Shown here: positions 44,535 through 53,429 of the stretch, one piece after another
How the letters are laid out: the number at the start of each line of letters is the position of its first letter
How positions within the stretch are numbered: position 1 is the first letter of the stretch
NCBI GenBank assembly: GCA_000513555.1
Contig: ALYD01000017.1
Coordinates: 1 to 62,866, forward strand
Direction of reading: 5' to 3'
DNA length: 62,866 nt
Source: Lachnospiraceae bacterium JC7
GTDB taxonomy: Bacteria > Bacillota > Clostridia > Lachnospirales > Lachnospiraceae
Notes under the pieces: model-generated
What the model was told of the DNA's origin: nothing
The model's database searches: none
Seen by the model: only the letters and a program-made list of their open reading frames with translations
Position numbers and translations under genes: made by a program

Positions 44535-45710
44535 ATGAGCATAAAAACACTTGATGTATTAACACCGGACGGACAGTTGTTCTATGATTCAGAGATGAAG
44601 TTCACAGAGGCGATGCTGCCTACCGGTCCATGGCCCACAGCCCATGCTCCGGCACTTCTGGAGACAAAAGAAGGAACCATGCTTTGCTGCTGGTTTGCCG
44701 GTACCTATGAGGGTGGCGCAGATATAAATGTAGTTGTTTCCCGCCTGCCAAAGGGTGCAGATAAATGGGAGGAGCCTGTGTATGTTTCAAATGAAGAGGA
44801 TTTTTCAGACCAGAATCCATCGCTCTTCCTGGCTCCTAACGGTGAGATATGGTGTATGTACACTTCTCAGCTTGGACGACAGCCCGGTAAGGACAACATG
44901 CAGTACACAGCTGTTGTAAAGAAGCAGGTCTCCATGGATGACGGACGTACCTGGAGTGAGCCGGAAACCGTATTTTCCGAGCAGGGAACCTTTTCAAGAC
45001 AGCCTATTCAGATCCTTTCAAACGGAAGATGGATCTATGGAAACTGGATATGCACAGATTCCGCAACAGGACTTGCGGGAGATCCGAGCGCATTCAGGAT
45101 TTCGGATGATGTGGGAAAGACCTGGAGAAAGGTTGATGTTCCTAAATCAAACGGAAGAGTTCATCCGAATGTTGTAGAACTGGATGACAATCCGGGACAT
45201 CTAGTATGCTTCATGCGTTCAAGAGAAGCTGACTGGATATACAAGAGTGAATCCATGGATTATGGAGACAGTTGGACAGTTCCCGAGCCGACAGTTCTTC
45301 CCAATAACAACTCCTCTATTTCAGCACTGAAGCTTAAGAGCGGAAGACTCTGCATCTGCTATAACCACTCAAGCGCGCCTTCCTCCTACGCAAAGAAGGG
45401 GGCATGGCCGGGACTCAGATGTCCGGTTTCTATTGCTCTTTCAGAGGACGGAGGAAAGACCTTCCCTCTGATCCGCCATATCGAGAGAGGCGAGGGTTAT
45501 GTTGGAGAAGAGAACCGCGGCTCCAACATGCAGTATGAATATCCATACCTCATGCAGGCAAGTGACGGCATGCTTCACGTAGCCTATGCTTATCAGACCA
45601 GAAGAGGCTGTAAATGGGTTACCCTCAGTGAGGAGGATGTCATCGGAAAGCGCGGAGAGTCAACCTACAATCCTACATCAGGAGATGTTGGCGCACATCC
45701 TACAGCTTAA
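44535..45710 (+). CDS. Cytosolic sialidase-like beta-propeller protein (BNR/Asp-box repeats)
   Basis: 391 residues from ATG 44535, with AAGGAG six bases upstream. Four Asp boxes are visible (SMDDGRTW, SDDVGKTW, SMDYGDSW, SEDGGKTF), as expected for a six-bladed sialidase fold. TAHAPALLETKEGTMLCCWFAG near the N-terminus is typical of the exo-alpha-sialidase-like group. There is no signal peptide or membrane segment, so it must act on an imported small substrate. It may be a hydrolase, lyase or epimerase-like enzyme for an acidic sugar derivative; sialic acid itself is not indicated by the full neighbourhood. It has its own operator pair. Confidence 0.8.
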   Translation: MSIKTLDVLTPDGQLFYDSEMKFTEAMLPTGPWPTAHAPALLETKEGTMLCCWFAGTYEGGADINVVVSRLPKGADKWEEPVYVSNEEDFSDQNPSLFLAPNGEIWCMYTSQLGRQPGKDNMQYTAVVKKQVSMDDGRTWSEPETVFSEQGTFSRQPIQILSNGRWIYGNWICTDSATGLAGDPSAFRISDDVGKTWRKVDVPKSNGRVHPNVVELDDNPGHLVCFMRSREADWIYKSESMDYGDSWTVPEPTVLPNNNSSISALKLKSGRLCICYNHSSAPSSYAKKGAWPGLRCPVSIALSEDGGKTFPLIRHIERGEGYVGEENRGSNMQYEYPYLMQASDGMLHVAYAYQTRRGCKWVTLSEEDVIGKRGESTYNPTSGDVGAHPTA

Positions 45711-45821
45711 TGCTGCTGCATAATACGGGTATACAAAACGTATTTTTCATAATGTATCCGTCTTTGATGCTTCAATAAATTTGATTATAAGAATTTTTTC
45801 ATAACAATCTTCCATTTCGAA

Positions 45822-45849
45822 AGACCGGCAGCAAAACTGCCGGTCTTTT
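45822..45849 (+). terminator. Intrinsic terminator after the sialidase-like gene
   Basis: AGACCGGCAG and CTGCCGGTCT form a perfect 10-bp stem around CAAAA, followed by TTT. Confidence 0.85.
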
Positions 45850-45866
45850 GAATAGGGAAAGGACAG

Positions 45867-45883
45867 TGTTTCAAATATGAACG
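45867..45883. promoter_or_regulatory. Acid-sugar regulon operator, pdxA promoter site 1
   Basis: TGTTTCAAATATGAACG, 17 bp, 41 bp upstream of site 2. The 419-bp gap 45711-46129 contains the terminator, these two operators and a leader; no gene is seen. Confidence 0.65.
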
Positions 45884-45907
45884 ATAATACGCAAATGTAA
45901 ACATACA

Positions 45908-45924
45908 TGTTTTAAAATGAAACA
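45908..45924. promoter_or_regulatory. Acid-sugar regulon operator, pdxA promoter site 2
   Basis: TGTTTTAAAATGAAACA, close to the consensus palindrome. A TATAAT at 45935-45940 follows, so the site overlaps the -35 region. Confidence 0.7.
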
Positions 45925-46129
45925 AAACGCCATCTATAATCAATGTATTCCGGAATAGGCTTCTGTTATTATTTCACAAGAAAGAAAAATCTAAGCATTA
46001 GGCAGCTATTTAATGATGTGAAAGATAGTACACGAAAATGTGTATGAAGCGCATCATCAGTGAGGGGTAATACATTTGACACTCTCATGATAAAAGCTGC
46101 TGCAGCATATGTTCTTTAAGGAGGAAAAT

Positions 46130-47230
46130 ATGGCAGATAACAGACCTATCGTTGGAATTTCTATGGGAGACCCATTTGGAAACGGACCTGAGATTTCCGT
46201 TAAATCTTTGAACGATAAGACTCTTTATGATCGTTGTAAACCACTTATCGTAGGTGACAAGACTTCTATGGAGTATGCACTTAAGGTTGCAAAGAAGGTT
46301 GACGGAATCGACCTTAAGCTTAACATAGTTAAGGAGCCAGAGGAAGGAAAGTATGAGTATGGAACCATCGATCTTATCGATCTTGGTCTTGTTAAAACAG
46401 AGGATATTCCTGACAGCCTTAATAATGAAAAGGGCCCTCAGCCATTCGGTATCGGCGCCTGCGCCCTCGGCGGTGAAGCAGCATTCCAGTACGTTGTATA
46501 TGTTATCAAGTTAGCATTGGAAGACAAGGTAGATGCAACTGTTACCAATGCTCTTTCCAAGGAAGCCATCAACATGGCAGGACATCACTATTCAGGTCAC
46601 ACAGAGATCTATGCTGACTACACCAAGACAAAGAAGTATGCCATGATGCTTGCTCATGAGGAATTAAGGGTTGTTCATGTATCCACCCATGTTTCTCTCA
46701 GAGAGGCCTGTGACAGAGTTAAAAAGGACAGAGTTCTTGACTGCATCCACATGGCAAATGAAGCATGTAAGGCTCTTGGTATCAAGGAGCCGAAGATCGG
46801 CGTAGCGGGTCTTAACCCACACTGCGGTGAGGACGGAATGTTCGGACGTGAGGAGATCGAGGAGATTCAGCCTGCTATCGATGAGGCACTTAAGGAAGGA
46901 ATCATCATCCCTGAGAAGAAGCCGACACCGCCTGATACAGTATTCTCAAAGGCTCTTGGCGGCTGGTATGATATCGTAGTAGTAATGTACCATGATCAGG
47001 GACACATCCCTCTCAAGGTAAAGGGCTTTGTTTACAACAAGGAAGAGAAGCATTGGGAGGCTGTTGCCGGAATCAATATGACTCTGGGACTTCCTATCGT
47101 TCGTGTATCTGTTGACCATGGAACAGGTTTCGGTCATGCAGGAAACGGCGGAGCAAACGAGCTTTCACTTGTTAATGCTATCGATGCTGCACTTCAGATG
47201 GCTTCCTACAGAAAGTCACTTAAGGCGTAA
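46130..47230 (+). CDS. PdxA-family 4-phosphate dehydrogenase, probably acting on D-threonate/D-erythronate 4-phosphate
   Basis: 366 residues from ATG 46130 (MADNRPIVGISMGDPFGNGPEI), with AAGGAGG six bases upstream. Metal-binding histidines appear in HHYSGHTEIYADYT and YHDQGHIPLK; GLNPHCGEDGMFG and VDHGTGFGHAG are family blocks. Classical PdxA serves vitamin B6 synthesis. The PdxA2 group instead oxidises and decarboxylates four-carbon acid sugar 4-phosphates to DHAP, which fits the kinase at 37801 and the shared operators. The longer frame from 46109 lacks a start context. Confidence 0.87.
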   Translation: MADNRPIVGISMGDPFGNGPEISVKSLNDKTLYDRCKPLIVGDKTSMEYALKVAKKVDGIDLKLNIVKEPEEGKYEYGTIDLIDLGLVKTEDIPDSLNNEKGPQPFGIGACALGGEAAFQYVVYVIKLALEDKVDATVTNALSKEAINMAGHHYSGHTEIYADYTKTKKYAMMLAHEELRVVHVSTHVSLREACDRVKKDRVLDCIHMANEACKALGIKEPKIGVAGLNPHCGEDGMFGREEIEEIQPAIDEALKEGIIIPEKKPTPPDTVFSKALGGWYDIVVVMYHDQGHIPLKVKGFVYNKEEKHWEAVAGINMTLGLPIVRVSVDHGTGFGHAGNGGANELSLVNAIDAALQMASYRKSLKA

Positions 47231-47361
47231 CACTTCGTACTAAAGGGAAAGTCAGATTAAGAAGGCGGAATTCAGCCTATATCAACAGAGTTAAACAGTT
47301 CTGCGTATGTAAGCCGGAAACAGCAGCAGTTAAACTTTATCAATAGCGGAGGAAAGAGATC

Positions 47362-47817
47362 GTGATAATCGATTCATTTGAACATATAGAGAGTTATGCG
47401 TCTTTGCTTCCGAACCTTAAAGAAGGTCTTGAGGCCATAAAAAAAGAGCAGGCAAAGGGAGAACTTACGGAAGGAACCTATAACTTCGAAGGAGGTTTTT
47501 TCAAGGTTCAGAAGGGACACACAAAGCCCTTTACAGAAGGAACCTTTGAGGCCCATAGAAAGTATATAGATGTACAGATTCTTCTGGACGGTTCCGAGGA
47601 GATAGCCTGGAAAGAGCTTAAAGAGCTTAAGGAGGTCATCCCCTACGACGAGGAAAAGGATGCCGCAAGATATGAGGGCTCCTTTGAGCATCAGATAGGT
47701 ATATGTAAGGGCATGTTCTGGGCGGCTTTTCCATGGGACGGACATAAGGCGATTTCTCATTCGAAGGAACAGCAGAGCTTTACAAAGATCATTTTGAAGC
47801 TGCCGGTAAAGGCATGA
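47362..47817 (+). CDS. YhcH/YjgK/YiaL family protein
   Basis: 151 residues from GTG 47362; GGAGG lies nine bases upstream. A cupin-like small protein with HRKYIDVQILLDGSEEI and FPWDGHKAISH, typical of the YhcH/EbgC group. Members accompany sialic-acid, gulonate or beta-galactoside genes and may act as sugar anomerases or isomerases. It sits between the PdxA-type and DapA-type genes, so it probably conditions the sugar substrate. Confidence 0.8.
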   Translation: MIIDSFEHIESYASLLPNLKEGLEAIKKEQAKGELTEGTYNFEGGFFKVQKGHTKPFTEGTFEAHRKYIDVQILLDGSEEIAWKELKELKEVIPYDEEKDAARYEGSFEHQIGICKGMFWAAFPWDGHKAISHSKEQQSFTKIILKLPVKA

Positions 47818-48021
47818 GACAACAGACGGTAATGATAACATTTACTATCTGTGATTGCTGTGAATGCATAGCAGATAGATTACACTCATTAACGTAAATT
47901 ATTGTCAATCAGTATATCGGAAAAAAGTGCAAATGATTGAGGCTTTTTTAAAAGTAAATTGCGTTTAAGAGTAAAGAACAAAGAAAATCAGAAACGGAAA
48001 GTAATCTTAGGAGAAGGATAA

Positions 48022-48930
48022 ATGAAAAAAGTAGATATAAATGGTATCATCGTGCCTATCATCACTCCGATGCACGAGGATGAGTCAATCAATGTGGATG
48101 TTTTAAAGGAACAGGTAGACCGTATGATCGACGCCGGCATCCATGCTATCTTTGCATTCGGAACAAACGGTGAAGGCTATATTCTGAACGGTAAGGAGAA
48201 GGAGCTGGTTCTTTCAACCATAGTTAAGCAGGTCAACGGAAGAGTGCCTGTATATGCAGGTTCAGGCTGTGTCAGCACAAAGGAGACCATCGAGCAGTCC
48301 AAGATGGCTGAGGCCTGCGGAGCAGATGTACTTTCCATCATCACACCATCCTTTGCGGCAGCATCACAGGATGAGCTTCAGAGACATTATGAGACAGTTG
48401 CAGCAGCGGTTCCAAACATGCCTATAGTGCTTTATAACATTCCTGCAAGAACAGGAAACAAGATAGATCCAAAGACTGTAGGAAAGCTGGCAGCAGTTGA
48501 CAATATCGTAGGTGCAAAGGATTCTTCAGGAAACTTCTCTAACATTCTTGGATATATAGATGAAGGAAAGAAGGCTGACCCTGACTTTGCTGTACTCTCC
48601 GGCAACGATCAGCTTATTCTCTGGACACTTCAGGCAGGCGGAACAGGCGGAATTTCAGGATGTGCCAATGCTTATCCCCACAACATGGCTATGATCTACA
48701 ACGAGTTCATGGCAGGAAACTGGGAAAAGGCAAAGAAGTATCAGGATGCAATTGCTCCCTTCCGTGAGAACTTTGCAGGAGCAAATCCCAATACAGTTGT
48801 TAAGACAGCAGTACGTCTTATGGGCTACAATGTAGGTCTTTGCCGCGCACCCTTTAATATGATCCCTGATGCAAAGATCGAGGCTATCAGAAAGAACCTT
48901 GAACTTAATAAGGCAAACGGAATGTGCTGA
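48022..48930 (+). CDS. DapA/NanA-family class I aldolase
   Basis: 302 residues. GIIVPIITPMHEDESINVDVL, FAFGTNGEGYILNGKEK, the tyrosine of VLYNIPARTGNKI and the Schiff-base lysine of IVGAKDSSGN show the dihydrodipicolinate synthase / N-acetylneuraminate lyase fold. Dozens of such aldolases cleave or dehydrate 2-keto-3-deoxy sugar acids. Here pyruvate plus an aldehyde from a keto-deoxy acid is more likely than lysine synthesis, given the neighbours. GGAGAAGGA precedes ATG 48022. The 204-bp gap before it shows only AT-rich DNA and an inverted repeat at about 47844-47879. Confidence 0.88.
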   Translation: MKKVDINGIIVPIITPMHEDESINVDVLKEQVDRMIDAGIHAIFAFGTNGEGYILNGKEKELVLSTIVKQVNGRVPVYAGSGCVSTKETIEQSKMAEACGADVLSIITPSFAAASQDELQRHYETVAAAVPNMPIVLYNIPARTGNKIDPKTVGKLAAVDNIVGAKDSSGNFSNILGYIDEGKKADPDFAVLSGNDQLILWTLQAGGTGGISGCANAYPHNMAMIYNEFMAGNWEKAKKYQDAIAPFRENFAGANPNTVVKTAVRLMGYNVGLCRAPFNMIPDAKIEAIRKNLELNKANGMC

Positions 48931-49341
48931 TGAAGTGCACAGGCAAGTGCTGAAGAAGTATATGAGGCTCCTGAGGAACCGTCCCGCAGCGGCAGTATCC
49001 GGCAGGAAGCCGTTCTCGGTTTCCAACGGTAAAATTGTTTGAAGTTACTTTGATTTATATGGATCCCCTTCGAAAGGTCATGTGCTATGATTCATGTCTT
49101 CGGAGGGGATTCGTTTTTGCTGTAGGAGCCATTAAAATATTTAATGAACAATTTCACTACATAAGTGATACAATTAAACCCATTACGGAGTGAATTTGGC
49201 GCTCTGTATAAACTCGTAAACTAAATAAACTGTCATTGCCACATGAATGATTAAGAAGCTTAATTCATCATACATTCCATAAATCGGCGGTGCTCTATGT
49301 TATCGAGTAGAGATTATGAATACGAGGAGTATCTATAAGTA
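48931..49341 (+). other. Intergenic region between aldolase and alanine racemase
   Basis: This 411-bp gap contains the terminator at 49062-49118 and then an AT-rich stretch that presumably carries the alr promoter. No gene or repeat is evident. Confidence 0.55.
49062..49118 (+). terminator. Intrinsic terminator after the DapA-family gene
   Basis: ATCCCCTTCGAA pairs with TTCGGAGGGGAT (one wobble) around a loop of roughly 24 bases, followed by TCGTTTTT. Confidence 0.75.
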
Positions 49342-50511
49342 ATGAAGTCAACATTGAGAAGAACATGGGCAGAGATAAATCTTGATAATCTGGCCTTTAA
49401 CTATAATAAGATAAGAGAATATATCGGAAAGGATGTTAAGTTCCTTGGAGTTGTAAAGGCTGATGCCTACGGTCACGGTGCCGTTCAGGTATCACAGCAC
49501 CTTCAGGAGCTCGGGGCAGATTACCTTGCGGTCAGCAGTATAGATGAGGCCATGGAACTCAGGTTCAATGGTATCACCATGCCGATACTTATTCTCGGAC
49601 ATACACCGAGGGAGCAGGTGGACAGACTTATCTGCTTCAATATCACTCAGGCCGTTACCTGTGAGGCAAAGGCTATCGAGTACAGCGAAGAGGCGGTAAA
49701 GTGCGGAGGAACCCTGAAGGTACACATCAAGGTGGATTCAGGTATGTCCCGTCTCGGATATATCTGCGAGGACGATTATTTCCAGCACGGGGTTGACGGT
49801 ATCTGCTATGCCTGCAATCTTCCGGGACTCGATGCAGAGGGAATATTTACACACTTTGCAGTATCCGATGAAGAGGGTGAGGAGTGCGTTGAGTACACAA
49901 AGCATCAGTTCAAGCTCTTCACAGATGTGGTGAAGGCCGTTGAGGAAAAGCTCGGTAAGAAGTTCAGGCTTAGACATTGTGCCAATACAGGCGCTACGGT
50001 GGACTACCCTGAAACCTACCTCGATATGGTTCGCCCGGGACTCCTGCTTTACGGCTACGGCGACTTTGCAAAGCGCCTCGGACTTAAGCCCATCATGACC
50101 ATGAAAACTACAGTCAGCACCATTAAGATATACCCTGAAGGCACGAAGATAAGCTACGGCGGACTTTACACTACTGAAAAGAAGACCCGTATCGGCGTGG
50201 TGCCTTACGGATATGCGGACGGATTCCTGAGATCTCTTTCAAACAGATACAGTGTCCTGACTGAGGATGGTCCGGCACCGGTTCGCGGACGAATCTGCAT
50301 GGATATGTGCATGATCGATCTTACAGATAAGCCGGATGTGGTCATCGGAAGTGAAGTGGAGATCTTCGGTGAGCACAATCCTATAGAAAAGATGGCTGAA
50401 ATGGCAGGCACCATCCCATACGAGCTTGTGTGCGCTGTCAGCAAGCGTGTTCACAGAGTTTATATCGCCGATGGCGAGGTCGTTTACAGAGAACTGATGC
50501 TTAGGATGTAA
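49342..50511 (+). CDS. alr: Alanine racemase
   Basis: 389 residues of fold-type III PLP enzyme: VVKADAYGHG with the PLP lysine (Lys39), MSRLGY, the phosphate-binding and tyrosine region VVPYGYADGFLRSL (near 287) and GRICMDMCMIDLT. It supplies D-alanine for peptidoglycan. It starts after a terminator and probably belongs to a housekeeping unit with pncB, 39 bp downstream. A serine racemase role cannot be excluded. Confidence 0.9.
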   Translation: MKSTLRRTWAEINLDNLAFNYNKIREYIGKDVKFLGVVKADAYGHGAVQVSQHLQELGADYLAVSSIDEAMELRFNGITMPILILGHTPREQVDRLICFNITQAVTCEAKAIEYSEEAVKCGGTLKVHIKVDSGMSRLGYICEDDYFQHGVDGICYACNLPGLDAEGIFTHFAVSDEEGEECVEYTKHQFKLFTDVVKAVEEKLGKKFRLRHCANTGATVDYPETYLDMVRPGLLLYGYGDFAKRLGLKPIMTMKTTVSTIKIYPEGTKISYGGLYTTEKKTRIGVVPYGYADGFLRSLSNRYSVLTEDGPAPVRGRICMDMCMIDLTDKPDVVIGSEVEIFGEHNPIEKMAEMAGTIPYELVCAVSKRVHRVYIADGEVVYRELMLRM

Positions 50512-50550
50512 TTATTTATAAGGATGCTTTTTATCCGGACAGGTGGAGAA

Positions 50551-52008
50551 ATGAAGCGAATTAATGACAAAAGAAATATATCCATGATGATGGATCTTTA
50601 TGAACTTACTATGGCCAATGGCTATTTCCTTGGAGAGAACACAGAGACTAAGGTTGCATTTGACGTTTTCTTCAGAAGAAATCCGGATCAGGGAGGCTTT
50701 TCCATTTTTGCGGGACTTGAGCAGGTCATACAGTACCTTGAAGACATGCATTTCGAGCCTGAGGATGTGGACTATCTCAGAAGTCTTAACCTTTTTGATG
50801 AAAAGTTCCTTAAGTATCTTTCTGATTTCCGGTTTACAGGAGATGTATATGCATTTCCGGAGGGAAGCGTCATCTATCCGGACGAGCCTATCGTGACCGT
50901 TGTTGCAAATATCGTTGAGGCTCAGCTTGTGGAGACGGAGCTTCTCACACAGATAAATCACCAGAGCCTTATTGCCACCAAGGCCCGCCGCGTAGTGCGT
51001 GCAGCACAGGGCAGAGCAGTTTCCGATTTCGGTGCCCGCCGTGCACATAACAATGATGCTGCGGTTTACGGTGCAAGAGCTGCTCTTATCGGAGGTGTTA
51101 ACAGTACAGCCACAGTGCTTGCCGGACAGTTATTTGATATCCCTGTGGGCGGCACCATGGCACACAGTTGGGTCATGTACTACGGGGATGAGCTTACTGC
51201 TTTCCGAAAGTTTGCGAAGATTTATCCGGACAATTGCATACTTCTTGTTGATACCTACGATGTTCTTGATTCCGGTATTCCTAATGCCATCAAGGTGTTC
51301 AGAGAGATGAGAGAAAACGGAATAAAATCAAAGAGCTTCGGTATCCGTATCGACAGCGGAGACCTTGCGTACCTCACAAAGGAAACCAGAAAGATGCTGG
51401 ACGAGGCAGGCTTCCCTGATGCAAAGATCATTATTTCAAACTGTCTTGACGAGAATACCATCAACTCCATTCTTGCCCAGGGTGGTCAGGTCAATGCCTT
51501 CGGCGTGGGCGAAAGACTCATCACTTCACGTTCCGAGCCCGTATTCGGTGCGGTATATAAACTTTGTGCCGTTGAAGAAAACGGTGAGATGCAGCCCAGG
51601 ATCAAGGTATCTGAGACCGTTGAGAAGATTACGAATCCCGGATTAAAAGAGGTATACCGTATCTACAACAGTGAAGGACGTGCTATAGCAGATCTTCTTG
51701 CAAAGAAGGGCGAAGAAGTGGATCTGTCAGAGTCTTTCAGATTTGTGGATCCCAGGAAGCCATGGAAGGTTCGTTCCTTTGAGAACTGCACTGCAAAGAA
51801 AATGCAGAAGCAGGTGATAAAGAGTGGAAAGAGAACGGAGCCGGAAAAGGCAGCAAAAGATATTGCGGTTTATGTAAAAGATCAGCTTGCCAATGAGATA
51901 TGGGATGAGGAGCAGAGATTTGAAAATCCACATTTCCATTACATCGATATGACACCGGCATACTATGAGATGAAGATGGATATGCTTGCAAGAGATGACT
52001 GGGCATAA
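50551..52008 (+). CDS. pncB: Nicotinate phosphoribosyltransferase
   Basis: 485 residues from ATG 50551 (MKRINDKRNISMMMDLYEL), with GGTGGAG upstream; the frame is open from 50524 without a ribosome site. Blocks: YELTMANGYF, DFGARRAHNNDAAVYGARAALIGG, PVGGTMAHSWVMYYGDE, and GIRIDSGDLAYL. It makes nicotinate mononucleotide in the NAD salvage route. A long C-terminal region is usual for this Firmicutes form. Confidence 0.92.
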   Translation: MKRINDKRNISMMMDLYELTMANGYFLGENTETKVAFDVFFRRNPDQGGFSIFAGLEQVIQYLEDMHFEPEDVDYLRSLNLFDEKFLKYLSDFRFTGDVYAFPEGSVIYPDEPIVTVVANIVEAQLVETELLTQINHQSLIATKARRVVRAAQGRAVSDFGARRAHNNDAAVYGARAALIGGVNSTATVLAGQLFDIPVGGTMAHSWVMYYGDELTAFRKFAKIYPDNCILLVDTYDVLDSGIPNAIKVFREMRENGIKSKSFGIRIDSGDLAYLTKETRKMLDEAGFPDAKIIISNCLDENTINSILAQGGQVNAFGVGERLITSRSEPVFGAVYKLCAVEENGEMQPRIKVSETVEKITNPGLKEVYRIYNSEGRAIADLLAKKGEEVDLSESFRFVDPRKPWKVRSFENCTAKKMQKQVIKSGKRTEPEKAAKDIAVYVKDQLANEIWDEEQRFENPHFHYIDMTPAYYEMKMDMLARDDWA

Positions 52009-52168
52009 ATGGCTGTAATACCGGAGGCTGTACATCAGATATCGGGGGGCGGAAACAGCCTTCAAAAGAGGCGCCGTAAGAACTGATATGTTTTCTAAGA
52101 ATTAGATATTCGATAGAGACATTCTGCGAAGTAAGCCTGATTTGTTCATGGACCATGGAGGAAAAAGT

Positions 52169-53170
52169 ATGAGAGTCAAATATGATGATATGGTAAATGA
52201 ATTTGCGCGTGTTCTTGAAAACAGAGGTTTCTCAAAGGAAGATGCTCAGGATGCGGCAGTTATATTTGCACAGAACAGTCTGGCGGGAGTGTATTCCCAT
52301 GGACTAAACCGGTTCCCGAGGGTAGTGAGCTATCTTGAAAAGGGAGAGATAGATCCCAAGGCCAAGGCTACCTGTGAGATGAAGATGGGAGCTATCGAAA
52401 GATGGGACGGACACAGAGGATTCGGACCTCTTAATGCGAAGCTCGCCATGGACCATGCCTGTGAACTTGCCAAAGAATATGGTATAGGCTGTGTGGCTCT
52501 CGGCAATAACAATCACTGGATGCGCGGCGGCACCTACGGATGGCTCGCAGCAGAACATGGATGCATAGGCATTTGCTGGTCAAATACCATGCCGAACATG
52601 CCTGCATGGGGAGGTCTGAATCGAAAGATCGGAAATAATCCGATAGTTATGGCTGTGCCTCGTTCCAATGGAGAGCATGCCATGGTGGACTGTGCTGTTT
52701 CCCAGTTCTCCTATGGAAAGATCGAAGACTGTCGTCTCAAGGGACAGAAGCTTCCGGTTCCCGGAGGATATGACACAAAGGGTGAGCTTTCCACTGATCC
52801 ATCAGAGATCGAAAAGACATGGAGAGTACTTCCTATGGGATACTGGAAGGGAAGCGGACTTTCAATCATGTTCGACCTCATAGGAACAGTTCTTACAAAC
52901 GGCAATTCCGTAAATAAGATAGGGACTTTTGGAGACGAAGTCGGATTGACACAGATCATGATCGCCATCGATCCCCTGAAGTTCAACACAGTGGAAGAGA
53001 CGGATGCTATTGTTGAGGATATTCTTTCTGATGTGAAGTCATCTGAACCGGTCACGGAGGATGGCGAAGTCTTCTACCCCGGAGAGCGGGCGCTCAGAAA
53101 CATAAAGGAGAACAAGGAGCTTGGAATTCCGGTTATCGAAGAGATTTGGGAAAAGGTTCTGAAGATGTAA
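52169..53170 (+). CDS. Ldh2-family NAD(P)H-dependent 2-oxo-acid reductase, YiaK/DlgD-like
   Basis: 333 residues from ATG 52169, with GGAGG seven bases upstream. SHGLNRFPRVVSYLEKGEI carries the catalytic histidine; GNNNHWMRGGTYGW and ICWSNTMPNMPAWGG are typical of the diketo-gulonate reductase branch of the malate/L-lactate dehydrogenase-2 family. It likely interconverts a 2-oxo sugar acid with its hydroxy form. A terminator follows. Confidence 0.87.
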   Translation: MRVKYDDMVNEFARVLENRGFSKEDAQDAAVIFAQNSLAGVYSHGLNRFPRVVSYLEKGEIDPKAKATCEMKMGAIERWDGHRGFGPLNAKLAMDHACELAKEYGIGCVALGNNNHWMRGGTYGWLAAEHGCIGICWSNTMPNMPAWGGLNRKIGNNPIVMAVPRSNGEHAMVDCAVSQFSYGKIEDCRLKGQKLPVPGGYDTKGELSTDPSEIEKTWRVLPMGYWKGSGLSIMFDLIGTVLTNGNSVNKIGTFGDEVGLTQIMIAIDPLKFNTVEETDAIVEDILSDVKSSEPVTEDGEVFYPGERALRNIKENKELGIPVIEEIWEKVLKM

Positions 53171-53190
53171 AATCAAATATAAATCATAGA

Positions 53191-53229
53191 AGTCTGTTAC
53201 TCGTTGGCGAGTGACAGACTTTTTTTTAT
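53191..53229 (+). terminator. Intrinsic terminator after the Ldh2-family gene
   Basis: AGTCTGTTACTCG pairs with CGAGTGACAGACT (13 bp, one wobble) around TTGG, followed by TTTTTTTT. Confidence 0.92.
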
Positions 53230-53429
53230 CAGAATGTGCCGGTCAATAGTTATGACAGTTTTGTAATATCATTAATTTCTATAAGCGCGCTTATCTATCA
53301 TGCAATGCAATTATGCAGGATAATCTTAAAAGTGTATTATAAATAGGTCTGATTTAATTGTGCATGACAGAGTAGAAGCTGTTATTAGCGGGGTAAGCGA
53401 AAAAAGATGAGAAAGGGAAAAGAAACAGT

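Noticed and set aside
48022..48930. Lysine-pathway dihydrodipicolinate synthase or sialic acid lyase as a firm call
   Set aside because: The fold is clear, but no lysine or sialic-acid pathway genes adjoin it; the acid-sugar neighbours favour another substrate.
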